This document shows, piece after piece, positions 12,041 through 23,488 of a DNA stretch of 64,000 nucleotides; positions within the stretch are counted from its first letter, which is position 1; the number at the start of each line of letters is the position of its first letter. Source of the DNA: Alligator mississippiensis (taxonomy: Eukaryota > Chordata > Crocodylia > Alligatoridae). The stretch spans positions 115,390,162-115,454,161 of the forward strand of contig NC_081824.1 in assembly GCF_030867095.1 (NCBI RefSeq), in the 5' to 3' direction. The notes beneath the pieces are model-generated. The model did no database searches. It had not been told where the DNA came from and worked only from the letters and a program-made list of their open reading frames with translations. A program made the position numbers and the translations under genes.

Positions 12041-13764
12041 GAGGGCACATCTACACATGGTAATTTAAGGTTCATTAGCCATTTTTAAGGTGCTAAGGGT
12101 GAAGGTCTGCATGTGTATACCCTTAATGTAATTAGCCTTAAAAATGGCAATTTTAGGCTAATCATGCCTAAATTTGATACCTGCATAAAGCAGGTATCAA
12201 ATTTAGGTGTGATTAGTTAAGGCACCTTAACCCACATGTAGACACCTTAAGGCAACTTGACATTGTCTATGTGATTGAATGGGCCTGAGCCAAGCCCGCA
12301 GGGCCTCTCATTGCCACCAGGCACTGCTAAGAAGAAGATGCTATGGGTGGTGTTCTGCAAGGTGCAGGTGCTGGAGCTGGAGCAGCGGTTCTGGCAGCAG
12401 TGGTATGACTTAGGACTAAGTTGGCAGAAAGGGCAGGAGGCATGAGGGCTCTTGTCAAAGCACAAGGGAAAGGACCCCCCATGACTCCCTTCAGAGGAAG
12501 GGGGCAGTGCAGGCAGGGACTTTGCCAGTGGCCTGCATCTCTCCCTTGGGGTGGTAATGCAGCCCAGCAGGGGTGGAACACCTCACTGCTTGCCCAGGAT
12601 TCAGGTTTCTTTAGAAGTTTTGTCCCTCCTGTGACAGCAGGTAGGCTGAAACTGTATCTGCTCCCAGTGCCCAGCATGGCTTCCCCTGCTTCATCCACCT
12701 TTGTCCCAGGCAAGCACCCAGCTTCCCTGCTGGACACTGTCATTGAGAGAGGCAGCATAATCTCCTAGGGGCTCTGCTCTGCACAGTTCTGGCAGGCTGG
12801 GTGCAATGCAAGTGGGGACTGGCCTTGGATCAGGTGGGCCAAGGAGAGACCTGAGCCCCAACCCGTATTGCATGCAGCTTGCCTGGGCTGAGCTGAACAA
12901 AGTCCCCAGGAGTTCACGCCACCTCTCATATGGGCAGTGGCTGACAGAGGCCAGGCGCTTGCCCAGGATGGAGGTGGGTGGAGCAGGGAAATCTGTGCTG
13001 GGTGCTGGGGGCAGATGCAGTCCCAGCCTGCCTGGTGTCCCAAATAGGAGCCGTAGTGCAGACTTCTAAAGGCACCTGAATCGTGGGTGGTCAGTGAGGC
13101 ACCCCACCCCTGCATTGCCCAGCTAGCAAACCCTCCCTGAAGGAGAGGTGCAGGGGAGCCACTAGCAAAGTCCTCACTGCGCTGCCCCCTTCCCTGACAG
13201 GGAATCATGGGGGGACCTTTCCCTTCTGCTTCAACAGGAGCCCTCATGCCTTCTGCCTCCTCTGCCGATTTAGTCACAAGTGGGTCAGCACACCAACAGG
13301 AACTGCTGCTGCCATAACCACCACAGCAGCCCCAGCATCTGTGCCTTGTGGAACAGCATTCACCACATCTTCTTCTTGGTGGCACCTGGCACAGCATGGC
13401 ACCCTCAGGCTTGGCTCTGACCCACTGTCAGCTGACATTGGGGTGGCAGGAACACGGGGAGGGGGTTAGAGCCAGGGCCAGGGCCAGGCTGATGGTGTCC
13501 GGGGGGACTGGAGGCTTCCACTCCTTGGCTGGTGCTGGGATGCACTGCCCAGGTACACTGCCATGGGCTTCCATGGGCTGTCCAGGGCAGGCTGCATATG
13601 TGGTCCAGCCTGCCAGGGCAGGTTGCCAATGTGTTCACCCAGTGAGTTACGTTAAGGTGCCTTAAGGGGTCCACATGTAAATACATGCCTAAATCACCTT
13701 AATGCGCTGTAAGCTAAGTTGCCTAAACTTAATGCAACTTAGCCTACAGCGCATTAAGGTGACA
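12041..13764. mobile_element. Insertion with palindromic AT-rich ends and GC-rich core
   Basis: This block replaces part of a CR1. The left end (12,050-12,245) starts GGGCACATCTACACATGG and contains an internal hairpin, TGATACCTGCATAAAGCAGGTATCA-like, near 12,176-12,202. The right end (13,648-13,763) contains CACCTTAATGCGCTGTAAGC paired with its inverse at 13,745-13,763. The core is GC-rich with overlapping open frames on both strands (up to 210 codons at 12,765-13,397, minus) that look like composition effects, not genes. Best read as one or two nested non-autonomous DNA elements. Confidence 0.55.
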
Positions 13765-14339
13765 AATTGGAGGACTGGACCAAAAGAAATCTCATGTGGT
13801 TCAGTAAGGACAAGTGCAAAGTTCTGCACTTAGGATAGAACAACCCCATGCACCTGTACAGGCTGGGGGCTGACTAGCTAAGCAGCAACTCTGAAGGAAA
13901 GGATTTGAGGGTTACAGTGACAATAAGCTGAATATGAGCCAACAGTGTTTGCTTATTGCCAAGAAGGTTAGTGGCATACTGGGCTGTAATAGTAGAAGTG
14001 TTGCTAGGAGATCAGAAGTGATTCTTCCCCTCTATTTTGGCCTGGTGAGGCCACATCTGGAGTACTGTGTCCAATTTTGGACCCCCGCAATACAGAAAGG
14101 ATGTAGACAAATTGGAGAGAGCTCAGCAGAGAGCAGCAAAAATAGTGAGGGGGTTGTGGCACATAACTTCTGAGGAGAGGCTGAGGGAACTGGGCTTTTT
14201 TAGTCTAGAGAAAAGGAGACTGAGAGGGGATTTAATAGCAGCCTTCAACTACCTGAAGGGTGGTCCAAACAGGATGGAGCTGGACTGTCCTCAGTGGTGC
14301 CAGATGATAAAACAAGGAGCAATGGTCTCAAGTTGCAAC

Positions 14340-15162
14340 CAATGTTCCCTCTAAGGTGTAGCGGTCTGTGAGCACACCGCTTCGGTCCATGAGTGCACCA
14401 CTTCGGTCCCGCCTCCCCCTTTCGGTGCATGCCACTTCAGAAACCACAGGTGCCTGAGGGGCACCCTGCGTAGAGCCCTATAAGGGCCAGGGACCCTGGC
14501 CTGGTACTGTAGTGGAGGGTGAGCAGCTTTGTCTGGGGTTAGAGACCCCAGGGGACTGGGATGGATGGAGAGGAGCCTTACCAGGGCCAGGGACCCCTGG
14601 GGAGAATAGGAGTCTGCACACAACCAAAGAAGGGGACCCCAAGTCCTACCTCAGGGGTGGACAAAATATGGCCCACAGGCTGAATCCAACCTGCCAGACA
14701 AATTAATGCAGCCCACAGGCAGGCACCCAATTAATTGCATCTGGCCTGCCCTCCAGCTTCCCCTGCTATGCTCCACATGGGGCCAAGCTGAGCCCATTCC
14801 CCAGTACAGTGTGATATGCTGCCACACTCGCCAGTGGGCACAGCCAGTGTGCACAGCTTCTGGGCAGGGCAGCTGCCACTGCTGCAGGCTGCAGCCGGAG
14901 CCCGTGCCAGCCCCCAGCCTCCACCCTCACCTCACCTCACCTCAGGAAGCGAGGAGACATATGGCATCAGGGCTAGGAAGTGGAGCAGTTCCCTGGCACC
15001 AGCCCCAAGCCCCAGCCCCCATCTTGCCTTAGGCTTACCTCTGGTAAGAGTCCTGCACCAGCCCCAGTGCACTCCGTGCTCAGCTCCTCTCCGGGCAGGT
15101 GTGCAGCATTAATAAGTTAGTGCGCGGCAGCCGCACACGCATGCACCTCGGAGGGAACCTCG
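14340..15162. mobile_element. hAT-like MITE (Tip100-type ends) inside CR1
   Basis: The element interrupts a CR1. It starts CAATGTTCCCTCTAAGGTG and its other end, read in reverse, is CGAGGTTCCCTCCGAGGTG, so the termini are inverted copies. The flanking octamers are GTTGCAAC (14,332-14,339) and GTTACAGC (15,163-15,170), an 8-bp target duplication with two differences, as hAT elements make. From about 14,650, TCAGGGGTGGACAAAATATG then GCCCACAGGCTG looks like the end of a second hAT element nested inside. No transposase frame. Confidence 0.75.
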
Positions 15163-15387
15163 GTTACAGCAAGGAAAGTTTAGGTTAGATATTAGGAAAA
15201 ACTTTCTCATGGAGAGGGTTGTAAAGCACTGGAACAGGTGCCCCAAAGAAGTTGTACAATCTCTGTTCTTTTAAGCCCAGGGTAGACAGCGACCTAGTTG
15301 GGGATCGCCCAACTTTGAGCAGGGGGTTGTACTAGATGACCTCCTGAGGTCCCTTCCAGCCCTAATTTTCTATGATTCTATGATTCA

Positions 15388-16160
15388 TTGAACTATGGTG
15401 TCAGAAAAATGTTAAGACCATGTGTATTTTGCTATAGAATAGAGAGATTTAATTTAAGCTTTCTGCTTTATCATTCTAACCATTAAACATAATGCCATGT
15501 GATGTTTCTGAAATATGTATGAATGACATCTGTTAGGAAATGCACTGCCCTAGTGTTCTTATCCATACCTGCCAGTGATTTCCTAATCTAATTAGAAGAA
15601 AGTCTGGCCAGTTTCCCTTAATAACCATGTTAAAATCTAGCTCTTCCTGTCTTACGTCCCAGTTTCAGATGTGTTTGATTTCTACTTGTGCAAGCTTGAT
15701 TTTTTTTAAAGAAACAATAGGTTTCTATGGGTGAATTATTAGGGCATTGCTATGTGAGTTCCCAGATTGTTTACATTATGTATTACAAAGCAGTGCAGCA
15801 TGAAACCTGCAGCAACAAAAAGGGAAATAGCAACTCACTAACCAGGTGGTGTTGGGGAAAGTAAACCCCGCTACATTTTCAGTCAGATGTTGGTGTAGCT
15901 TGATTCTTTGGTTACAGACTGAAGACCTACACATGCACACAGATGTATTTACACATATTCACAAAGTTATATTTCTATTTACTGAGAAGTGAACCAATCC
16001 TCAGATTCAGGAAAGGGAACATGCTCAAATTCTGCCAACAATATGGAACATGATGCAGTGTTCTCCACTACCTGTATTTGGCAAGTTCCTTGAGTGTTCA
16101 GGATAGTCTTTAGCATTCTGACTTTTTATACCAAGTCAAGTGCTCTGAAATCCTCAATAG
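15388..16160. other. Non-coding stretch, nothing recognised
   Basis: No exon, RNA gene or repeat family recognised. Confidence 0.5.
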
Positions 16161-19105
16161 TTTCATAGTTTCATAGTGCTTAGGGTCAGAAGGGACCTAA
16201 ACAGATCATCAGGTCCGACCCCCTGCCCTGGGCAGGAATAGGCGCCACGATCATATCACCCCAGCCAAATATCTTTCTAGCCTTCTCTTGAAGACCCCCA
16301 AGGTACGAGAGAGTACCACCTCACTTGGGAGCCCATTCCAGAGCCTGGCAGCCCTAACTGTAAAGTAATGTCTCCTGATGTCCAGCCTGCACCTTCTCTC
16401 TAACAATTTGTGGCCGTTATTCCTAGTAACCCTGGGTGATGTCCAGGGGAACAGAGCCTCCCTGAATTCTCATTGGCCCTCACTGGTGAGTTTGTAAATG
16501 GCCACCAGATCCTCTCTCAGCGTTCTCTTGTGAAGGCTGAATAGGTTCAGGCCCTTTAGCCTCTCTTCATAGGGCCTCCCCCGCTGCTCCTTGACCATGT
16601 GAGTGGCCCTCCTCTGGACCCTCTCAATGCTAGCCACATCCCTCTTGAGGTGCAGCGCCCAGAACTGGGTGCAGTACTCCAACTGCGGCCTGACCAATGC
16701 TGCATAGAAGGGAAGGATCACTTCCCTGGACCTACTTGTGATGCATCTGTAGACGCACAACAAAGTGTGGTTAGCCTTACTGACCGCTTCCTTGCATTGG
16801 CGGCTCATGTCCATCCTGGAGTCAACAATGACTCCAAGATCCCTTTCTGCCAACATGTTGACAAGAAGGGTGTTCCCCAGCCTATACATGTGTTGCTGGT
16901 TCCTTCTCCCTAGATGCAGTACCTTGCACTTGTCTGTGTTGAATTCCATTCTATTCTCATCCGCCCACCTCTGTAACCTGTCTAGATCAAGCTGGATTCT
17001 GTCCCTCCCCTCCAGCGTGCCCACCTTGCCCTGCAACTTGGTGTCATCAGCGAATTTGGACAGCATGCATTCCACACCCACATCCAGATTATTGATAAAG
17101 ATGTTGAACAGTACAGGCCGCAGGACCAAGCCCTGGGGGACTCCATTGCCCACATCCCTCCAGGTCAAAAATGACCCATCCACAACCACTCTCTGGGTGT
17201 GACCATCTAGCCAGTTTGCCACCCATCTGACTGTGTAGGCATCAATGACTCAGTCACCAAGCTTTTTTAAGAGAATGTGGTGGGAAACTGTGTCAAAGGT
17301 CTTCTTAAAGTCCAGGAAGATGACATCTACCCCAACTCACTCGTCCAGGGACTTTGTGAACTGATCATAAAAAGAAACCAGGTTAGTCAGGAAGGACCTG
17401 CCTTCAATGAACCCATGTTGGTTGCCCCTGAACATTACTTCCCCTGCTGGGCCCTTGCAGATGTGCTCCTTGGTGATTTTCTCAAAGGTCTTCCCAAGGA
17501 CTGAGGTAAGACTGACTGGCCTATAATTGCTTGGGTCCTCCTTTCTCCCCTTTTCATAAATGGGGACCACATTGGCCCTTTTCCAATCCTCTGGTACCTG
17601 GTTAGTGTCCCATGAATGCTCATATAGCTGTGCTAGGGGCCCCAATATGACCCCCACCAATTCCCTCAGCACCCTCAGGTAAAGAGCTTCTAGACCTACT
17701 GATTTAAACACATCCAGCCCCTCCAAAAGTTCCCTAACTAAGTTGTCCCTGACCCTAGGCATGGCGGTGCCTCCGCTGGGTCCATCTGCAGTTCTAGTGG
17801 GTCCCTGTTCAGGAATATGGAGGCAAATAATTCATTAAAGAGGTCAGCTTTTTGATTTGCCACAATCACCAGATTGCCAAGCCCATCCTGTAGGGGCCCC
17901 ATGTTACCCAGTGCCTTCTTTATACTTCCTATGTATTTGAAAAAGGAGTTTTTATTATCCTTAATTCTGGTCCTTAGCCCTAGCTGCAGCTCAGCCTTGG
18001 CCTTCCTAACTGCCTCCTTTCAGTCCTGAGCAACAGAGATGTTATCCTCCTTGGTGATAGCCCCTTGCTTCCACTGTTTGTACGCCTACTTTTTTGCCCT
18101 CAGGCATCCCTGGATGCCTTTGCTGAGCCATGGGGGCTTCTTAGCACTCCTGCCTCTCTTGATGCTCGTTGGGACTGACTCCCCTTGAGCTTGGAGGATC
18201 ATCTTCTTGAGGAACAACCACCCGTCTTGGACTCCCATCTCATTGAAGCTCCAAGACCCCAATGCCTCTCCTACTAACTGTCTTAGCTTACAGAAGTCAT
18301 CCCTCCTGAAGTTGAGGACCTCTGCCTTGCTGCTTGCTTTCACCACCCTGCACTGGATAGTCAATTCCAGCAGGCGATGATCACTGTAACTCAGGTGGTC
18401 CAGTACCTGCAGACTGAGGGCAGCAGGTCGTTGCCTGTGGCAAGGACCAAGTCCAACATTTCCCTTGGTAGGATTATGAACCTCTTGGGTCAGGTGGAGG
18501 TCCTGTATCCTGGCTAGGAACCTATGTGAGCTGTCGGACCTGGCTGACTGCCCCTCCCAGCAGATGTCTGGGTAGTATAGGTCACCCATAACAACCACAT
18601 CCCTTAACTTTACTGCCTCCATGAGCTAACCTGAGAATTCCAGGTCCAGCTTGTCCCCCAGTGAGGCGGTCTCTAGTAGACACCCACTATCAAGTCCCTT
18701 TCCCCATGCCCACCTTGCATTCTTACCCAGAGCGCCTCATTTTGTCCTTCCTCTGCCCCATCTTGATCATTGAGGACATGTATTGCTCTTTGATGTATAG
18801 CGCTACACCCCGGCACTCTTTTCCCTGCTCTGTCAAGTCTGTACAGCCTGTATCCCTGGATGTCCACTGCCCAGTCGTGGAGTCATGGGTAGAATCCCAC
18901 CAGGTTTCTGTGAGCCCCACTAGGTCTGGGTTTTTGCTAGCTAGAAAGAGGGTGAGTTCCTCCTGCTTATTCCCCATGTTTTGAGCATTTGTGTAGAGGC
19001 ATTTGAGGCCTCCAGTAGGAGCCTGTGATGCCCCCTTTTTCCTAAGTCTGCCCTGGCCCCTGTCACTTACCTTGGTACCACCTGTATGTAGCACATTTTT
19101 AAATC
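16161..19105 (-). mobile_element. Near full-length CR1 LINE (endonuclease plus RT)
   Basis: Read on the minus strand this carries most of ORF2 in order. The AP-endonuclease start is near 19,020-18,880 (CLYTNAQNMGNKQEELTLF then GLTETWWDS). The endonuclease middle is at 18,622-18,086 (VVMGDLYYPDICWEG, YSDHRLLEL). Reverse transcriptase fingers are at 17,762-17,337 ([31 protein letters not shown]). Palm to C-terminus is at 17,222-16,470 (GVPQG, then KFADDTKLQG with the catalytic Asp pair). The 3' tail is at 16,161-16,185. ORF1 is absent and ORF2 lies in several frames, so it is dead. It abuts the repeat at 19,106. Confidence 0.93.
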
Positions 19106-19533
19106 CTTGACTGATGGCCCTGTGCCCTGGAACAGGAGGCCATAGGCACCCACAAACCTCTCTCTTTTCCCTCCCAGCATCATGCTCAGCCCAAAAGATG
19201 CAACAAAAGCCTCCAGGACTGCTGGCTGCTTTGTGCTTGGGCCACAACTGCCCTGGTTGCCCCAAAATTCAAAAAGAACAAAAGAGGCCGTTTTGGCCCC
19301 ACCAACTTGCCCTTCCTCACAGACACTCTGAGTGCTCCAAATGAAGCACGAGCCAAAATCTGGGCCTCAGCATGGCATGGGGGTTCAGCATGCCACATAG
19401 AGGCCTGCACTTTTGCATCCCAGAGCCTTGCCACTAGTCCAATTGGTTCTGCGGCCCATGGCAGCTTGCATGTGTCGTGGTGGAAAATAAAAATTCAGCA
19501 TCTAGGAGGACAGGGGGAGGGACAGGGCTTTTA
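19106..19533. repeat. Dispersed repeat monomer, copy left of the LTR element
   Basis: Starts CTTGACTGATGGCCCTGTGC and matches 23,489-23,830 over most of its length (shared text includes CTGGAACAGGAGGCCATAGG, AAAGCCTCCAGGACTGCTGG and TTTGTGCTTGGGCCACAACT). Its first 60 bases also match the units of the tandem array at 23,880-24,500. No coding sense is supported; the open frames at 19,114-19,434 follow the repeat. Confidence 0.75.
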
Positions 19534-19538
19534 CCCAG

Positions 19539-20260
19539 TGTCACAACCAAATTAAGTAGTGCCCATGTCACAAACAAGTAATAACCATTTAAAACAGTTT
19601 TTTTCTGCACTAGGTTAACTAAGGGTTAACAATAATGATAGTAACCACTTTTTTCTGCGCATGTCAAAAAGAAATTTATTGCTGAGTCACTAACAGAGAT
19701 AAAAACTTTTGCCTTCTTTGCTTTATATAAATCATTATAATTGGTCAAAGAAAACAAGGAGTAACCCTGTGAAAATAACACCCTAGCAAAGACTGCTAGA
19801 TAATTGGCAATTCTAATTAGATTTATGACGTGGCAAAAAACAATTGGCTATCATACAAACAAAACCCGCTTACATTTTTCGCAAAGTCGAAGACAACTCT
19901 GCCCACACCTTGGAGTAAATCTGACAATTTGATCAGTTGTCAGCGTCTTCCCGCCGCAACCTCCCTGGCGTACCCTTGCCCCGCATGCCCGATAAGCTGA
20001 CCGCCGGCCCGTATATATATATATATCTGCAGAACGACTGAACGACCATCTTTAAGCTGTAACTAACTATCTCTGACCTCCGTCTTACACCACCTTGACG
20101 TGAGTAAACAATCTCGCTTTGCAACCGATAAGCGTCCGCCTAATTAATTCCACTCCACGTGTCACAAGTACCTGCCTGATGGCCTTCTAAGGCCCCGGAC
20201 CCTTATCTGCCTGGGTGGGAGTCAGGGAGAGCTGCTGGCCGGCTGCCCTGGGTCCCGACA
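19539..20260 (+). repeat. 5' LTR
   Basis: Starts TGTCACAACCAAATTAAGTA and ends GCTGCCCTGGGTCCCGACA. It contains a (TA)n box at 20,012-20,026 that both LTRs keep and that may be the TATA element, followed by a GC-richer stretch as in an R-U5 region. It pairs with 22,599-23,319. Confidence 0.9.
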
Positions 20261-20278
20261 TGGCGTCACGAACAGGAT
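20261..20278 (+). other. Primer-binding site
   Basis: TGGCGTCACGAACAGGAT begins at the base after the LTR. The TGG start matches the CCA end of a tRNA primer. I do not assign the tRNA species. Confidence 0.7.
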
Positions 20279-20490
20279 CAAGAGAAAATGTGATAAAATA
20301 AAAATTAATTAAGAACTGCCCCTGGTGTAGTGGGGGGCGCCGCGTAGATAAAGCAGATAAATTATGGGCCCACATCGCTTATCACCAAGCGAGCGGAGCG
20401 GAGACAGGGTGCGTCAGCGGCTACTTCTCGCTGAGAGGAGAGGAGGGAGTCGGAAAGGAGTAAAAAAGCTCCGAGTGGGACAAAAAAAAG

Positions 20491-21225
20491 ATGATTAACG
20501 TAGTGTCACTCCTACTGCGTAAAAATACAAACTTAAAAACCCAATTAGCTACAGTCAGCAAAGCTGCTGCGGAGATGGCAGCGTGCCAAAACCCTCCGTT
20601 GCCACCAAAAAATGACACTCTAAAAAATATGAGCTGCCCGGAGGACCTAAAAAAGAAGGGCGGAGCCACAAAAAAACAGGCGAAACTCCACCCAGCTACC
20701 CCGCCCCAGGAGATGACGTCGCTCCCAACGGCCCCACCTCCATCCCACAGGGAGGAGACAACGAGCGAAAATCCGATCCTCTCATCAGACACAATAACAA
20801 CTACAGCTGCCGCTCATCCTATAACAATAACCAAACAAATAACCAACCCAGAGGGTACAACCACCACCACCACCCTTAACGTCATCAAAACATACATGGA
20901 GATTTATGGAGAAGAGGATACCATCAACCTTCGCCTTCTCCTCAACCTGCTCATTACTCAGCCAACAGAAAATCTTTTAAGTCAACTTCCACGACTACAA
21001 GCCCTTATAAAGTCAACAACCACAAACTCAGCCGTTGCCCTAAGCTATCTTACTGCATATCCAGTCGAACATCAAAAGCCAAGACATTCCCAATTCAACT
21101 CACGAAAAGAATCAAGACTGCCACCCCAGAGGACACCAGAGGAAAGAGCCATGTTTGGGTTCCTCCTAAACCACTTCACGCTTACCAAACAACGGCTACA
21201 CGTCCTAGGAGATGCGGGACAATGA
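20491..21225 (+). CDS. Leading open frame of LTR element (gag position)
   Basis: A 244-codon frame sits where gag lies in LTR elements, about 230 bp after the primer site. The product is rich in Thr, Pro and Lys in its first half (TTTTTTLNV near the middle) and has no zinc knuckle, protease or polymerase motif that I can see. The gag assignment rests on position only. The remainder of the internal region up to 22,590 carries no recognisable domain. Confidence 0.4.
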   Translation: MINVVSLLLRKNTNLKTQLATVSKAAAEMAACQNPPLPPKNDTLKNMSCPEDLKKKGGATKKQAKLHPATPPQEMTSLPTAPPPSHREETTSENPILSSDTITTTAAAHPITITKQITNPEGTTTTTTLNVIKTYMEIYGEEDTINLRLLLNLLITQPTENLLSQLPRLQALIKSTTTNSAVALSYLTAYPVEHQKPRHSQFNSRKESRLPPQRTPEERAMFGFLLNHFTLTKQRLHVLGDAGQ

Positions 21226-21914
21226 CAACTGACACATATACTAGGCTACCAATCTCGACCGATCCCGCCAACTGGTCTGGGCCCCGGAGACACCCACGCC
21301 TAACAGCACACTCCGGATAACACCGCAGCCTGCCCCAACAAACAACTACTTGAAGGGGGCATCTATAAACTAGCGCTTCAAAAGCCCCAACCATAGAAGC
21401 CGAAGCTCACCCGTAGACACCACACCATCGTCAACCACATCCGCGAGTACACAAGGAAGTCATCTACAAACCCGAGCAATATCCTGGCTCCTACTCTGTG
21501 CTCCTAAAAGGCGATCAAACCTGGTCGCTCATCATAGCTCATCACAACTGGCTAACTCACCGCCATGCTGTTCACCGAATATGGGCACCCTTTTCTTTGT
21601 TTGTTTGTCTGTTCGTCTGTTTTGTCCCCTTACAGGCCCAGCGAAGACAAAGCAGCAATCTATAACTACCCGATCGCAAAAATCACCAAGCACCAACCTG
21701 CAACACACCCGGGTCGACGCCACAATGGCTGCCTGCTCATATGTCACAAACAGGGTCGTCGCTCTATTCCTGCAGTTACCAACAGATTTCTCGGCGAACA
21801 GAGCTGACTTCAAAACCTCCAACTCGGTCCTAAACCTTCTGTCATTATAGGCCAAAGACACAACTAACGATTCATTTTATGGTTTTCTTTTCCTGTTAAT
21901 GATCTTATACATAT

Positions 21915-21952
21915 TTGTTTTGTTTTGTTTTGTTTTGTTTTGTTTTGTTTTC
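21915..21952 (+). repeat. (TTTTG)n microsatellite
   Basis: About seven tandem TTTTG units inside the LTR element, followed by A-rich non-coding text to the 3' LTR. Confidence 0.85.
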
Positions 21953-22582
21953 AAGCCTGTTCGAGACTTTACGCAGTAAAGCCAAGTCATAATGTTTTGA
22001 ATGGAAAGCTCTAAATTATTAAAAAAAACAACATTAATAATCTAAAGTTTTGGGGGATGTCGCAGAAAGGTCGAGTGTAGACAAAAACATTGAATGAGAG
22101 AGAAAAAAAAATTTTTGCCTTTTTAGTTTAGTTTCTTAACTAAAACACAAAAACCCACAAAAAACAAATGTGAAGGCTTATTATATGTCGTAGGTGGATA
22201 GAAAACAAAAAGTATCAAATCGTTAAAAAAAAAAACCAAATTGTGATACATAACAAGGTTGATATGTTTCAACAGTCTTAAACAAAAAAATAAAAAAAAT
22301 TACAAAAAACGCCAAACCGACTCTCGGATATAGGCCAAGGTTGGCTATCAGACCTCTTCCGTTGGTTTGGGTGAGACACGTGATCATGGTTCCTCAACTT
22401 ATTAATACCCTTCATTATGCTTTTGTTATCAATTGCTATATTTGTGTGTTTTAGCTGTTAGATTTTACAATATCTCAAAACAAATTTAACCGTGCTTTTT
22501 GCTTTTATATACACCCGCTTGCCAAACACTAACAATGATAAACAAAATGGTCTATACATAAACATGATGTTACTTGCTGTGC

Positions 22583-22598
22583 CATGGGCAAGGGGGCA
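22583..22598 (+). other. Polypurine tract
   Basis: CATGGGCAAGGGGGCA ends at the base before the 3' LTR TG, the expected place for plus-strand priming. Confidence 0.6.
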
Positions 22599-23319
22599 TG
22601 TCACAACCAAATTAAGTAGTGCCCATGTCACAAACAAGTAATAACCATTTAAAACAGTTTTTTCTACACTAGGTTAACTAAGGGTTAACAGTAATGATAG
22701 TAACCGCTTTTTTCTGCGCATGTCAAAAAAAAATTTATTGCTGCTCCACTAACAGAGATAAAAACTTTTGCCGCCTTTGCTTTATATAAATCATTATAAT
22801 TGGTCAAAGAAAACAAGGAATAACCCTATAAAAATAACACCCTAGCAAAGACTGCTAGATAATTGGCGATTCTAATTAGATTTATGACGTGGCAAAAAAC
22901 AATTGGCTATCATACAAACAAAACCAGCTTACATTTTTCGCAAAGTCAAAGACAACTCTGCCCACACCTTGGAGTAAATCTGACAATTTGATCAGTTGTC
23001 AGCGTCTTCCTGCCGCGACCTCCCTGGCGTACCCTTGCCCCGCATGCCCGATAAGCCGACCGCCGGCCCATATATATATATATATCTACAGAATGACTGA
23101 ACGACCATCTCTAAGCTGTAACTAACTATCTCTGACCTCCGTCTTACACCACCTTGACGTGAGTAAACAATCTTGCTTTACAACCGATAAGCGTCCGCCT
23201 AATTAATTCTACTCCATGCATCACAAATACCCACCTGACGGCCTTCTAAGGCCCCGGACCCTTATCTGTCCGGGTGAGAGTCAGGGAGAGCTGCTGGCCG
23301 GCTGCCCTGGGTCCCGACA
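22599..23319 (+). repeat. 3' LTR
   Basis: Direct copy of 19,539-20,260 with about 95% identity by eye, same TG start and CCCGACA end, followed by the CCCAG target duplicate. Confidence 0.9.
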
Positions 23320-23488
23320 CCCAGCCTTGGGATCACAATCTCCTGGTGCAGAACACAGAAAACACACCACAACACCAGACCTCAAGGGCAGCTTCTAAAC
23401 CTTTCCAAGTTCCTCCCTACCAGATGACCACACTAACATATATAGGTTTTCCCACCAACACCACAAACTTTAAATAAATAAATAAATA
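23320..23488. other. Flank of LTR insertion with (AAAT)n run
   Basis: Continues the sequence interrupted by the LTR element; ends in TTTAAATAAATAAATAAATA just before the repeat monomer, which could be the A-rich linker seen between units of the nearby array. Confidence 0.5.

Larger units (their letters stand above)
11585..15387 (+). mobile_element. CR1 LINE fragment carrying two nested insertions
   Basis: Three CR1 pieces in order: 11,585-12,040, 13,765-14,339 and 15,163-15,387. The first encodes the reverse transcriptase fingers and palm entry (KIHKAGLKKYIFKHLEERKV, then NLIAFYDKMTDSVD). The second starts GACAAATTGGAGGACTGGAC (KLEDWTKRNLMWFSKDKCK) and runs through [15 protein letters not shown] to the [17 protein letters not shown] block. 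The third carries the 3' UTR and ends with TTCTATGATTCTATGATTC. The catalytic palm between pieces 1 and 2 (GVPQG to FADD region) is absent and replaced by the block at 12,041-13,764. The copy is inactive. Confidence 0.88.
19539..23319 (+). mobile_element. Short LTR element with both LTRs and target duplication
   Basis: The element is bounded by two direct LTRs of 722 and 721 bp, both TG...CA, and by an exact 5-bp target duplication CCCAG (19,534-19,538 and 23,320-23,324). A primer-binding site directly follows the left LTR and a purine tract directly precedes the right one. The internal region is only about 2.3 kb, with one leading open frame and no pol or env that I recognise, so it is either a non-autonomous LTR element or an internally deleted endogenous retrovirus. 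The LTRs differ at roughly 35 positions by eye (about 5%), which for slow crocodilian rates would suggest tens of millions of years. It is a fossil; family not assigned. Confidence 0.88.

Noticed and set aside
12327-13686. Open frames of 143 and 210 codons on the minus strand and partners on the plus strand
   Set aside because: They lie inside an insertion within a CR1, overlap open frames in other phases and show no domain.
18661-19344. Plus-strand frames opposite the CR1
   Set aside because: They are antisense shadows of the CR1 endonuclease.
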